From Aotearoamyces nothofagi (taxonomy: Eukaryota > Ascomycota > Leotiomycetes > Leotiales > Tympanidaceae), in contig JADDTR010000004.1 in NCBI GenBank assembly GCA_015345905.1, positions 310,001 through 374,000 of the forward strand: a DNA stretch of 64,000 nt, read 5' to 3'. The first letter of the stretch is position 1. Each line of letters starts with the position of its first letter. Both the position numbers and the translations under genes were made by a program. Below, piece by piece: positions 43,348-55,143 of this stretch. The notes beneath the pieces were generated by a model. That model ran no database searches. It was not told the origin of the DNA and saw nothing but the letters and a program-made list of their open reading frames with translations.

Positions 43348-44367
43348 ATGGCGGACGAGACTCCTACACCCATTTCCAGTTCGCCGCCGGTATCGGTGGA
43401 ACTCACGACTCCAAGCCAAGCTTCAGTGCAGATTCCCAAAATCTCAGAAAAACTTCCAGTAGCATTGTCTGGGCCTCGACAATGGAACACGAAGAATCTT
43501 GGTCTGCGGCTAGCGACAGACTTTGTAAGCGGAGCATCTGCTGCTCTCTCTGTTGCTCCCCTTTGTACCGTCATCGATAGGTATTGTCTTGCCGTGTCTT
43601 GATCTAATTTGATCCGAGTCGTAGGACTCGTATCAAGAATAATGCAATGCTAATAAAATTCTTCTAATAGAGCGATTATGGAAAACGCCTCAGGCCGCAA
43701 ACCACTCGTGGCTTCCTTGCAGCTATCATTCAAAGACTTCCTCCTTCGACCGCAGAACCTCCTCTTTTCGAAGCCGTTTGCCCTTATATGCATGTTATAT
43801 GGTGGAACTTATTGGTGCGCGAACACTCTTGACACTATCACATCAACCGTCCAGAACAAGCAGCCAACGCTTGTGACCTCTGGGCCATTGAAGTTCACCG
43901 TGACCTCAACGGGAAACATTGGTCTATGTCTCATCAAGGACCAGGTCTTCGCGCGTCTCTATGGTCCCCCAGGCCCACCAAGACCTGTGCCACTACCCTC
44001 CCTTGCCCTCTTCGCCTTACGAGACTGTTTGACAATCTTCGCATCCTTCAACATTCCACCTTTACTTGGGCCAGTGCTCTCCAAGCAAATGGGCGAAGAG
44101 TTAAACAAGGCTGTAAGTGGCCAAACAATTGCTCAATTTATTGCTCCTGGTGGAATACAATTATTGTCGACACCACTGCATCTTCTTGGCTTGGATCTAT
44201 ATAATAGGCCTGGCAAAGATGTTACTTGGAATGATAGGTACAAGATCGTGAAGAAGAACTGGTCAGTTAGCTCCATCGCTAGGATGTGCAGGATTATGCT
44301 TCCCTTCGGTGTAGGTGGCGTCGTCAATAAAAAGGTACGAGTGGGAGTGATGGAGTGTATGCAATGA
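43348..44367 (+). CDS. Conserved fungal membrane protein, mitochondrial-carrier-like
   Basis: Exons 43348-43580 and 43671-44367 give 309 residues. After a 45-residue polar start come LATDFVSGASAALSVAPLCTVIDRAIMENASGR (in parts), resembling the first helix and PxD/ExxK region of mitochondrial carriers though the signature is degenerate, then FALICMLYGGTYWCANTLDTI, LFALRDCLTIFASFNIPPLLG, and FIAPGGIQLLSTPLHLLGLDL, all hydrophobic. The tail contains ARMCRIMLPFGVGGVVNKKVR. I recall this family in many moulds as an uncharacterised orphan. Mitochondrial location and transport role are inferences; it could instead be an outer-membrane carrier relative. Confidence 0.7.
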
Positions 44368-44711
44368 GGTGGTCAGTGCTGACGTGTTATTATCGCATGG
44401 CGTTGGCGGGAGCATTACTGAGTGCTACAAAATGCTTTTGAGCGCTAATACTTCGCATGTCTGGTGTTGTCGTTTTGATAGAATGTTTTCGCACTTCTAA
44501 GGAGGGTACGTCAAGTGGCTATCTCAATGTAGAATATATTCTAGAACGATCATAGTAAGACAGCCAGAGAGTAGTGTAATACACGTCCAGCTAAGCATCT
44601 TGAACTAGACCTTCGATTCATGAGAAGACTGAGAAATTATCGCTAGGTTCGATACGAGATGATAAACCCTTATTTGCAACGCCTGTAATGTAGCCATACG
44701 GCATATAATCT
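44368..44711. other. Convergent gap, carrier-like / VPS36
   Basis: 344 bases between stop codons; nothing recognised. Confidence 0.5.
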
Positions 44712-46723
44712 TTACCTAGAAAGATTAGTATCCGCTGATGAAGCCTGGAAGTTCACATCTTCCAAGACAATCCAGTTCTCCCAAAACTTTAACCCCTCAA
44801 TACTCTCCTCTCTGCAGAGTGCACCCTTCTCCTCAGCCATTTCTAGTTCCTCGGTAGCAACGCCTATACTCCAGCCAAACCGCTCTGCCGCATCTTGTGC
44901 TGTAACACCTCTGCCAAATTGCTGCCACTCCCATAGCACCTCCCTGTCTGGGGGGAAGGAGTGTAGATCTTTTAACCAGCTTTGCAGAGCCTTGACGGTC
45001 TTCTCGTCTGTTCTATCGCTGGCCTGGACTACCAAAACGCCGCTTTTGAACTGTCTAAGTCTAACAGGGAGTTTCAGCTTCTCCCAGAGACGAGCAGCTT
45101 TCTCAAAGTCCATAGGACTAATGAGCTCGACCCCTCCACGGGCGCGATTGAAGATGGCCCAGAGATCAACTAAACTGATAATCCCACCAGCCTTACGAAG
45201 AACGCTTCTAGCATCATCGGTCAAGAATTCAGCCAAATTTCTAGATAACTCTGACAAATATAAAGTTTCGGAGCTACTTCCGCCACCAAGCATGTCTTTG
45301 GTTGTCGCTAAACCTAGAGCACTTGCAGATTGAGCCAGCAAATCGTTGGCCTCTGAAGAGCCATTGTAGCCATTACTATTTGTCTGGCGTGCAAATGATT
45401 CGGCTAGAGCTACTATGTCCTTGGCAGAAGCCATGAGAGCTTCAAGGTCTTCAAAGGCGTTACCAATCACAACCTCGTTGTTCTTACGCATGTCTAGGCG
45501 ACGTTGCTCAAGCCCAGCGATGCCAACATTCTTAACCCGGTCGGTGGGCAATGAAGATCCCGAATCGTTGATAGATCCATCTCGGTTTGGCTTTGGAACA
45601 GGAGGAGCTCCTTGAAGTAACCACTTCCGTTGTATCATTGCTCCTTTCAAGCGCTCGTGAAAGATCTTTTCGCCGCCAGCGCGAAAGGAAATTTTGATAC
45701 TTTCTAAAGATCCCGTTCCTAGAGTAGTTAGGTTCTGTAGCATGGGTCCAGGAGACTCCGATCTAGAATCTTGCTCGTTGATTATTGTTGGGATTTCTTG
45801 AGAAAGCAATGGTGCTCCACATAACTCGCAGGAGAGTAACGAAGGGTGATTCAAAAAAGTGCAACGAGGACATTGAAAAGACGCCCCCTTTCCTAGCTGT
45901 GATAGATGTCTGGGGCTAGAAATATCGAGTTGACTGGCAGAACTGGATAGTACGTCTATACCAGAGTCTATATTGTCACTACGGCCTCGAATAGGGATTG
46001 GACTTCGCAGTGGTACTGAGGGGGCAATAGAGCGCTTGGATGCACTTGCGATGGCGGCCTTTAACACATGTGCTAGTGGTGGCTTTATCCCACATGCAAG
46101 GCATGGTGGCAAGGGTGTGTGGACGCTGGCTGTAGTTGGGTCAAAGTTCGACGGTACTGGGTTTGAGAAGGTACATATTGGGCAAACCCAAGTGGCATTG
46201 CTTGCTGGTGTAGGTTCGGGAGGTGGCAGATGAAATGGACTGTCTGCGCGAGATGCAGGAGACGCGGTTGCGCTCCTTGCGGGTGAATTTAGTCTGGAAA
46301 AGCTCCTGGTCTGCACAGATGATCGCTTTGATGGTTTCGGAATGAGGGTTATCTTTGCTGATGATTTCAAGAAGCCTGCCTAATGACGCTGTTAGTCCAT
46401 CTCTACACTACATATGTTAGGTATTACAGCAACTCATACATAAAATTCGTACCGATCGACTTCCTTCAAGTCGACGCCTACTGACGCTTTCCTGGGCTCC
46501 TCATTGTCCACATAGCAGATCCGATGCGACGTTAGATAGGCATGGCCATTTTGGTAGTTAGGGATTTTATATTTCCTACAACTGTGAGCTTATGGGTGTC
46601 CAACAGGGTATATACAACTCACCCCTCATACAACCCGACATTATCCTGAACAAATAACAGGACCTCATCAGGGAGCAAAGAAGGCCTCAATGCAGTAGTG
46701 AGGTCAATATTCTTGAGGGACAT
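44712..46723 (-). CDS. VPS36: ESCRT-II subunit VPS36
   Basis: Exons 46723-46623, 46575-46440 and 46379-44712 give 634 residues. The GLUE domain starts at the N-terminus (MSLKNIDLTTALRPSLLPDE, LLFVQDNVGLYEGKYKIPNY, AYLTSHRICYVD). It is interrupted by a long insert with two NZF-type zinc fingers, WVCPICTFSNP near residue 143 and FQCPRCTFLNHPSLLSCELC near 247, as in yeast Vps36. GLUE resumes with ESIKISFRAGGEKIFHERLK. From about 330 the EAP30 winged-helix part follows (LSELSRNLAEFLTDD, GGIISLVDLWAIFNRARG, RFGWSIGVATEELEMAEE). ESCRT-II sorts ubiquitinated membrane proteins into multivesicular bodies. The first finger has an unusually long spacer between its two cysteine pairs. Confidence 0.93.
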
Positions 46724-47078
46724 CCGGTATTTCCATGTACGACTGTAGTGCTGGTGGTCGTCCACAGACGGTGGATATCTATCTGCCTCGAATGCGACTC
46801 CAAGGTGGTTATCCTTATCGACCCATCAGCCAGGAGTAGTTTGTAGAATGTGCTGCATTTTCTGTCACGGTTGAAGTTTAGCGAGTACTGCGTTGCAATC
46901 GGTACAGTGAGCCACCACGACACCGTCTTTTTCTTTCCTCATTGTTCACCTCACTCCCCACGAAGCATCGCCATCTCTGGTATTGAGGCGACTCTTGATA
47001 TATTGCGATCTATCGTAGATCGATTACTAACTCCTAACCAACGCGTCTGTGAGGACGTCTGGCTTTGTAAACTCGAAA
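46724..47078. promoter_or_regulatory. Shared divergent promoter, VPS36 / Thp3-like
   Basis: 355 bases between outward-facing starts. No TATA box identified. Confidence 0.5.
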
Positions 47079-48795
47079 ATGTCGATGCCAATGTCACCTT
47101 GGGGTCTTTTACCGCCGCCGCCCGGCACGCAAGGATCGTACGGAATGCCAACAAGTAAGTCGGCCGCAGTCGCACGGAAAGTGTACAGAAATATTCTTCA
47201 TCCATCTTCTAACACATCAATAGATGCCCCGGCATACACACCAGTCCAAGTCCGACAGAATTTCAACTATGCACCACCACAAACACCCCACTATACACAG
47301 ATGCTATTGCCCGCTCAGCCCTCGTCCGTAGCACTACCCGAATCCCCTGCACCCAAGAAGAAGGTGGATTGGCCATTATCGGTCCGTCATTATGTTCAGA
47401 GGGCATTTGACCCTAGCAATATGGCTGCCGATGTCCCCAGGGCTGAGATGGAAAATAAGCTAAAGGAGACGATATCTTTCGCCACGGAGAACGATACTTT
47501 GCACTCTACTGATTGGGATAATCTACCACTTCCTCAAGAAATGATTCGAGCCCAAAAGGCAGCAGCTACTTTACCTTGGCGTAGCACAGGTTTACATATG
47601 AACGGGAATGGATATCAAACCCCAAGCCGGGATACTATGTCGAAGAAGAGAAAGTCCCAAGAAGTAAACGGTAGACATGAGGAGGATTCTGCTTCTTCAT
47701 CGCCCCCACCTTGGCGCAACACTAACAATCGCAATGCATTCGAAGATCGTATTACCCAGCCATCCCCAGCAGTCACATCCCGTTTCGACCAAGGACCACA
47801 AACCCTCCAAAGCGAAGCCACTGCAAAGGCTACTAGTAAGTTCCAGAAGAATTTGGAGAAGCGTCAGCGTCGGTTTGACGGTGGCTACAAATCCACGTAT
47901 AGACGGTCACCAACACCAGAGGCTAGTACAGGCCCTGTCGTTGGCAGATGTCAAGTGCTCGAAAAGCAGTATTTCCGTCTCACCGCTGCTCCAAACCCAG
48001 ACACCGTCCGTCCGGAGTATATTCTAAAGCAGACTCTTGAGCTTCTAAAGAAGAAGTGGAGGAAAGAAGGCGTTTACTCGTATATCTGCGATCAATTTAA
48101 GTCCTTGCGTCAAGATCTTACTGTTCAGCACATTAAGAACGAATTCACCGTAGAAGTCTACGAGATTCATGCTAGGATCGCTCTTGAGAAGGCGGATCTT
48201 GGTGAGTATAACCAATGTCAAACACAGCTGCGTGCTTTGTATGCGACGAACCTGGGAGGTCATCCAAGGGAGTTTAAGGCGTATCGTATCCTCTATTTCA
48301 TTCATACATGCAATCGTACCGCGTTGAACGATGTACTGGCGGATCTAACCCCAGCAGAAAAGGCGGACCCTGCTATCATGCACGCGATGGGTGTTCGTTC
48401 GGCTTTGGCATTGGGCAACTATCACAGGTTTTTCCGACTATATCTCGAAACACCAAACATGGGCGCTTATCTCATGGATATGTTCGTTGTTCGAGAGCGT
48501 CTGGCGGCGCTATCTAATATTTGCAAGGCGTAAGTCTCCTGTTCTACATACTTTGTTGGCACCGATACTAACTATTCGCAGATACAAGCCAGACCTAAAG
48601 CTTCGCTTCATCACTGAAGAACTCGGATTCGAGTCCGATGCTGATTCTGCCCAATTCATTTGCGACTACAACGGGAGGGACCTCCTTGAAGAGCGCGATG
48701 ACGGCATTCACTTTTTTACAGCGAAAGCTGCTCTCATTTTCGAGACAGCAAGAGCGCTAGCTTTCCGGAAAGTTGACATTAAGGGCCAGATTTAA
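47079..48795 (+). CDS. SAC3/GANP-domain protein, Thp3/LENG8 type
   Basis: Exons 47079-47154, 47224-48529 and 48582-48795 give 531 residues. The N-terminal 270 residues are disordered, with KKKVDWPLSVRHYVQRAFD, a block typical of Thp3/LENG8 proteins, and nuclear-type basic runs (KKRKSQ). The SAC3 domain runs from about 285: GRCQVLEKQYFRLTAAPNPD, VRPEYILKQTLELLKKKW, YSYICDQFKSLRQDLTVQHI, EVYEIHARIALEKADLGEYN, and EFKAYRILYFIH. In yeast Thp3 with Csn12 acts in transcription elongation and mRNA splicing. The first intron (69 bases) is a multiple of three and free of stops, so both spliced and retained forms code for protein; spliced is the better reading. Start at the ATG opening MSMPMSPWG. Confidence 0.88.
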
Positions 48796-49759
48796 CACCT
48801 CCCATCCCTTGTCGTTGCCGATAGCCTTATTCACCTTTCTTTACTGGATCTTCTCTCATCTTTTCCCCAAAATACCCCTGGCTAGTCTTCACGCATCGCC
48901 TTCATTTCTCTAACGTGAGAAACTCATTTTACGACTCGTGCCTTGCGACACCCCATTCAAAGCCGAGTGTCTTTTTTAAGTTCAACAGCCGAAATACTTC
49001 GTGATAGCTTACCTTATGTCCGCAAGGGGACAATCGAGCGACTGGTGCCATCTTCTCAAATTCGGATTTAGTATTGGTGGAATTTTGATCGGGGTTCCTT
49101 TGCTCCGTGGCCAATTAGCGTTGCTCTGTATTTTTTGAGTGTGGCGAGTGGGCGTACATGAGTTACGAAGGGATGCCTTTTTTCGTGTTCACATTTGCAT
49201 AGGTCTTCATGGAAGTATGGTGTTTGGGCGTTGTGGATGCTTTGCATATGATAAGGCACACCAAATGATTTGCCTTTATTCGTTACAAACTGCGTTACAG
49301 CGTACCCCTAGACAATATAAAAAGATTAACATAAGTGCCTTGGCAAACTCGCGCAGTCGGTGATGTATCTGTTACAATGGCGGATAATTTGATAGAATAA
49401 CGGGAGATGGGGGTTGATATACCAAGTGGACAGTCATCAGTATATCCTTCAGTATGGTTATTGTTTTAAAGTGCTTTGCTATACCTCTCATACGTAGGTA
49501 TCAAATTCTTTGACATGCCAACCTTTTCTCTCTGTTCAATGTTTTATTGCCAGCCGTTTTCACATTGTGTCATATTCTAAATATATCTTTTAAGTAGTCA
49601 ATATTAAATAAAGAACTACTTCTTCCGAATCTCCTGGGAAAGTTTCGGAAAATTATCCCTTCATGTCCTAGTGCTGGTTTGCTATGAAAAACATATATCT
49701 TTAGTGTACTCTACATATAGACGCCATTGAACTCCGAAGAAGAGGTGCATGTCTGGCTC
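48796..49759. other. Convergent gap, Thp3-like / thymidylate synthase
   Basis: 964 bases between stop codons, AT-rich toward 49500-49700. No gene recognised. Confidence 0.5.
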
Positions 49760-50821
49760 CTAGACAGACATCTTCATAGCAATTCCCTTATGTGGGTTGT
49801 AGCCCTTTACTACAAAATCCTCCACCTTCCACCCATCGATACTACCGTTCTTCTCCCTCGCTATTTCTAATTCGGGGAAGTCCCTCGGCTCTCGCTCTAG
49901 CTGCACCTTCAATGCCTCGACGTGGTCAAGATATACGTGTGCATCGCCCATCGTATGGGTGAAGGTCCCAGGTACTAGATCGCACACGTGTGCTAACATA
50001 TGTGTTAGGAGCGCATACGACGCAATATTGAAGGGCACGCCAAGGCCCATATCACAAGAACGCTGGTACAACTGGCAATTTAGATGACCCTTTGGCTTGA
50101 CGCCGTCTACATTGGATTCTGACCGCGGGAATGAAACGTAGAACTGCGCAAACATGTGACAAGGTGGGAGAGCCATCTTCTTCAAATCGGCGGGGTTCCA
50201 GGCACTAAGGATAATCCTGCGATCATAAGGACTGTGCTGCAGCTTATGTATGACCTCTGCAAGCTGGTCGACACCTTTTCCGGTGTAATCTGTCTGCGCA
50301 TCTATGTATTCTGCGCCGAAATGTCGCCATTGGAAACCGTAGACAGGGCCAAGATCGCCGACTGCATGGTGGGATAGGCTGATGGAGTCGAGGTATTCAC
50401 GCGATCCATTGCCATCCCATATTTTAATGCCGGCTTCTTGGAGAGGAATACAGGTTGTAGAGCCGGATATGAACCAGAGGAGCTCGGCAATGACTGCACG
50501 GAGGAAGACGCGTTTTGTAGTAAGGAGGGGTAGGACAGGCGTTCCAGAGGGACTGGAGAGAGAGAATTTAAGTGCCTGCGGTGCGAAGATAGAGTAGGTG
50601 CCTGTGCCAGTTCTACACGGTGGTTAATATTGAATAGACGGATATCAGAGGAGGCTGGCTTACCTGTCGGGACGATGCTCGCCGTTGGTAATAATTTCAC
50701 GGATGAGATCAAGATATTGGTGTTCTTCGTGTGGCTTGGATCCCATAGACAAAGAGATACCTGCCTTCAGAGAAGGCCCTACAGAACTCATGGGTCCTGC
50801 CTCCATGGTTAAGGATACCAT
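49760..50821 (-). CDS. Thymidylate synthase
   Basis: Exons 50821-50664 and 50612-49760 give 336 residues. All landmarks are present: [20 protein letters not shown] at the start, the arginine of [10 protein letters not shown] formed at the exon joint, [67 protein letters not shown], the catalytic Cys204 in [30 protein letters not shown] and [13 protein letters not shown]. The enzyme methylates dUMP to dTMP using methylenetetrahydrofolate. The N-terminal 25 residues ahead of the core include three possible ATGs (50821 and two in-frame further on); the first was used. It is the equivalent of yeast CDC21. Confidence 0.97.
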
Positions 50822-51682
50822 CTTGCTGTAGTGTTGCCGTCGGTGTTAAAATCGAAAAGTCGCGTAGGTCTCGAGTCGCGTAGTTCTGGAGACGCGTTAA
50901 GTGCTTCTCAACTTAACGTTATAAAGATTCTTGAATATGACAGGGTCCCTTACTGTCAAAAAGCTCAGATCACAGGGACGGAAGTGAAGGTATATAAACA
51001 GTGTGTAAATGCTTCTTTCTCTAGATGTCTAATGTCTAAAGTGGGAAACTGAAGCTGGCGGGGTAGTTAACAGGACAGTGATGCTGTAGTTGCCTAAGGC
51101 ACCCGATCCTAATGGATGTAAGTACGTACCTAGGCAAGGAGGCCCTCGGGCGTAGGAGGTCACACTCCGATTAGCAAAAATGTTAGCAAGTTTAAATTAC
51201 TGATTGTCATCTACGTTTATAAGTGTACGAAACTTTTTCATTCCAGCAAATTTCTAGGCTGACTCCTCCGTAAAGCGCTCATATCATCAGACAATACCCT
51301 CAAATGCTTGGAACTTCCAGATCGTATGCCCTTCTTCGTAGACGTTGACTCAATAGACGCGTTCCAAAAAGTAGATAAAATTCCGCTCCAACGCCAAACA
51401 CCAGCCATATTCTCAGTTCCATGCCAATAATTCGTAACTTGTGTAAAAGAAGACCCGCCTCAAGGACAGAATGTGGATTCTCTCAACGAGCCATGACCAC
51501 CTCCCGAAGATATACAGAGAAATTCTGTACATTTTGAAAACAGATTAAGAAGTATAAGCAGAATAGCCGCTGCTAAGTAAAGGTGTGAGTATGGTATCCG
51601 GCCAATCCAGCTCATGGTCTATATGCAAGGAACTTTGACCGACGGTACTTACCCCCGGGTTGTGGAGGGCGTGGCATGATGT
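50822..51682. other. Gap upstream of thymidylate synthase
   Basis: 861 bases between the thymidylate synthase start and the Bem1 stop. ACGCGT-type words near 50890 (GACGCGTTAA) fit an MluI cell-cycle box, which drives CDC21 in yeast, but a single site is weak evidence. A second, closely related ACGCGT occurs near 51358. No gene. Confidence 0.45.
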
Positions 51683-53680
51683 TTAGTTGTACTCAACGTA
51701 GATGATGAGTTTCTCGTTGCGCTGTAGAGCAAAGTCCAAGTCGTTGTTGCTCATCAAGCCGGGCTTTTCTCCACTTGATTCATCCTTGTAAAACATAGCT
51801 ATCTCCTCACCCGCTGGGATCTTTAGGCGGTCTCGGATCTTGTCATGTAGTTGCTGGTACTGGATGTCTCTAGGGACACGGATTGCAAATAGGTCATCAC
51901 CAAAGTAAATCTTTACTTTCATTGCGGATAGCTGCTGCGTGTTGCTTTCGGTTTGAAGGGAGTTGGTTGAAGGTTGAGAGAGAGACGATGTTTGACGTGT
52001 CTGTTCTGGTCGGAACTGGCCATTTGGAGCAGCTGCCTGTTGATTTCTAGACGGAGTAGCAGAAAGGCCTGAATAACCGTTGCCGTTCAAGTTCCCTCGA
52101 GACGACTGCCTAGATGCACCATCAGGAGTGCCAGTTGACGACGGCTGCGATCCTTCAGATAGGCGATACTCATTCCTCACGTTAGGATCAACCTCATAAT
52201 CTCCATCCCGCGGTGCAAAGAACTGTTTCACTAGAGAGCATCTAGAGATATAGGGAGGTTGTTGCAGCAGGTTCTTCACGTAAGCATCTAGGTTATGCCG
52301 TCTCCCATCGGTGATTGCGTCCGTGACATAATTGACAGGTCCTGGCATGTAGGGCAATGTTCTCTTTTGCGTTCCAGTATTTCCGGCCTCGGCAGGGAAC
52401 TCGGTCAGAAGTGCAATCTGGAAATCGTAGAAATCCTCGTAGTAGCGACACAACTCCCAATGCCGGCCGTCTTCCAAAGCCGCCTCGATAACAAACCAGT
52501 ATTTATCTTCCGCGAACATGTATCGAGGTATATATGCGGAAACTGGCGCGAATAGTTGTGAGGTAGATCGCTGCGCCGCTGAGTTCTGTTGAAACTGCTG
52601 GTTGGGTTGAGCCCCTCTAGCTAGCTGTGATTGTCTGGCCTTTTGATTTTGATGATATTAGTCACTGTTACTAAAGGTTCAATGCAATAGAAACTTACAT
52701 AATTCTGCCCATTGGCTTGGCTCTGTCTTTGGCCCTGTTGAAGGCTCATCCGATTCATGCCTTGCTCGATGCCCTGTTGCTGTGCATTGGAAGTCTCGAA
52801 TTTTCCGAGAGTGATACTGCTGTTCTTATAGTCTGCGGCCATCTTTTTCCACTCCTCTACTTTTGGTACCCCCGCTCTTTGAACGGCCTCTTGCGCATCC
52901 GGTACAGCTTGCCCAGAGCCCATATCCCTGATCTCAATGAATGAAACGGGTATCAGTCCGGGTCCCCCAAGTCTCCCTATAGGTTTCGCCACGAACCACT
53001 CTGGGTTTGACTGTGCGATCACAATTATAGCCTCTCCCGCTTTAGCTTCTAACTCGTCCGGTCTCTCTGCTGCAAAGTCGTACATCACAATGCCGTAGAC
53101 CATCGCGCCTGAGCCTTTCCCCAACTTTGACATACGTGATTGAGCTTCCGGCCCTGGAGGAGTCCCAGAGGTATCTGAGTATCCAGAGTCATGATCGGGA
53201 GCTTTTGCGCTTGTCGCTGACGTATTCGACTGCCCACTATCCCTCTCTGTCTTTCCTAGAGCCTGGAAAAAATTTACTGGTACCAAGCCGCGAGCATCTG
53301 GCAATGCTGGGTTACAGGCCTCATACCAGTCTGTGTCGTTCTCTCGTCCAATGACATGGAAGAAGTCGCCCTTTTGAAAGCTCAGCTCTTGAGAAGATTG
53401 TGCCTCATAATCATACAACGCGCGTATAACCTGTAGATTCCGAATTAGTCAGTCTCAAGCCACCATTGCGATCTTGCGCCACTCCAAGTACAAACCTTCT
53501 TCGGCGGTACAATTGCTACTGCAGATTTCGGCGTGATTGATATATGCTGAATTTTGGACTCTTTGTCGCCTTTGATCGATCTCCGAAGAGCCTGCAGAAC
53601 ACCATCATTATTAGCCCCCAGCATTCTTCCGAGCGTCGCGTTCTCCCCAAGATATCGTCGCAAGACACACACACCTTCAT
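51683..53680 (-). CDS. BEM1: Polarity scaffold BEM1/ScdB (SH3-SH3-PX-PB1)
   Basis: Exons 53680-53675, 53591-53496, 53430-52699 and 52624-51683 give 591 residues. The first coding exon is just ATGAAG; its joint gives MKALRRSIKGDKESKIQHIS, the conserved Bem1 start. SH3-1 is at about 35-95 (VIRALYDYEAQSSQELSFQK), SH3-2 at about 148-205 (YGIVMYDFAAERPDELEA), PX at about 305-420 (YWFVIEAALEDGRHWELCRY, LPYMPGP), and PB1 at about 513-591 (MKVKIYFGDDLFAIRVP, DLDFALQRNEKLIIYVEYN). Bem1 links Cdc42, its exchange factor Cdc24 (through PB1) and PAK kinases at polarity sites; in moulds it also serves the NADPH oxidase complex. A Gln/Ser-rich linker separates PX and PB1. Confidence 0.95.
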
Positions 53681-54163
53681 CTTGCCTGCTTTAGAACGAA
53701 TATATAAGACTCAGAGCCTGCCAGAAGAAAAGTAAAGGCAATCGCCGGGCACGTTGGCGCTTCTGCGATCGAACAGCTCGCTGTAGTTGTTGTCCAAATT
53801 CCTCCTTGCCTCGTTTGTCGGTCGAAATGGCTCACGAAAAAGGCTGTGTCTACAGCAGGCACGCTATCGCGAAGCGGAGACGGTATTCGAGTGTTCGGAT
53901 CAGATGTAGGGCGAGTTGGGCCTGTCGGGAAGATGGGCGCGTATTAGCTGCGGGATTGAATGCGGATACAGGATTGATCAAGACAGAGGTGATCAATTGT
54001 CGGTCGTACTTCGTAAGATTCCCAGCAAAGAGATGAGGAGGGGCCAATTCTCCCGGGGTTTAGATGAAAGAGACGCCTTCTCCTTAGCTTCTTTTCGCTT
54101 GAAACAACAGAAAGAGTGACGGGTGACAGCCAGCCTTGGCCTACGGGCCGCTATCGATAACGC

Positions 54164-54285
54164 TGCGAGACAGACAGACAGACAGACAGCGAGACTGGCA
54201 GAACGAAGATTGAAGACGGGATAGGGATAGGGATGGGGATGGGGATGGGGATACGGATTACGGATTACGGATTATGGACTATGGA
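54164..54285. repeat. Cluster of microsatellites: GACA, GGGATA/GGGGAT, GGATTAC
   Basis: (GACA)n at about 54168-54190, then GGGATA and GGGGAT hexamers from about 54218, passing into CGGATTA and TATGGAC heptamers. Confidence 0.9.
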
Positions 54286-54399
54286 CAGGACACCTCCGAA
54301 ATGACTCGGGGATGCTGAAGTGCTGCACGGCACAATGAATAAGCCGAGATATGTATGAGATGTATGATTCTTTGCAAAGGACGTGTTCAGAGTTTGCAG

Positions 54400-54445
54400 A
54401 GGATGCAGGACGCAGGACTGGACGCAGGACGCAGGATGCAGGAGG
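54400..54445. repeat. ACGCAGG-type tandem tract
   Basis: Five units built on GCAGGAC with small changes. Confidence 0.85.
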
Positions 54446-55100
54446 TGCTCAATGCCCAAGCAAAATGATGTTAGAGGCCGGGAGTGGAGAGTCCAACATT
54501 GCATGCTGCCAGCAGAGTCAAGGTTACCGCTGTGAGTATTTGGAACCTCCATTTTAACTATCACTTGCAGGTACTCGTAGGCAACCTCATCTCATATGCT
54601 GCACTGTACGGAAGAACTGGTATTGTACGGTAGGTACAGTATATACCTCTACCGCCCTGCAGTGCAGTCGCGCCGGGGCGAATGCTACACTGTCGAATGC
54701 GGCTGCTGGGACCGCCACTACGCCCGCCCGCTGCTGCTTCCAACATATAACATAGCTGCGCCGTGTGCACTGCACAGTGAACAGAAAACAGTGAACAGTG
54801 TACAGTGTACATGCATTGCGCACTCATCGCTCATACATCGTTCATGTATATGCGCATGTGCATACGCATACGCATACATATCTGCAGGTCCGTGAGGCGT
54901 CGAAAGCATCCCACGGGCTCTTCCTTGTCCAACGGCGACGAGATACACCAACCAGACTCGCAACTCACCTGCACCAGCTGTTCACAGGCGCCGTGGTGGC
55001 AAGTGGGCGGCAGCATGTTGGCCGCGCTTTGGGTCTTGTCCATTGAGGCCGGCCCATTGGGGAGGGTTTCTATCGCAGGCGTGCCAGCTGCCTGTCCTGT

Positions 55101-55143
55101 TGCCAGTTACATGCCAGTTACATGCCGGTTACATGCCAGCTAC
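55101..55143. repeat. Tandem array, unit TGCCAGTTACA
   Basis: Four units of 11-12 bases with one or two substitutions. Confidence 0.85.

Noticed and set aside
54160-54285. Possible internal telomere-like repeats (GGGATA, GGATTA)
   Set aside because: Units are not TTAGGG, are mixed in length, and lie in the middle of core genes.
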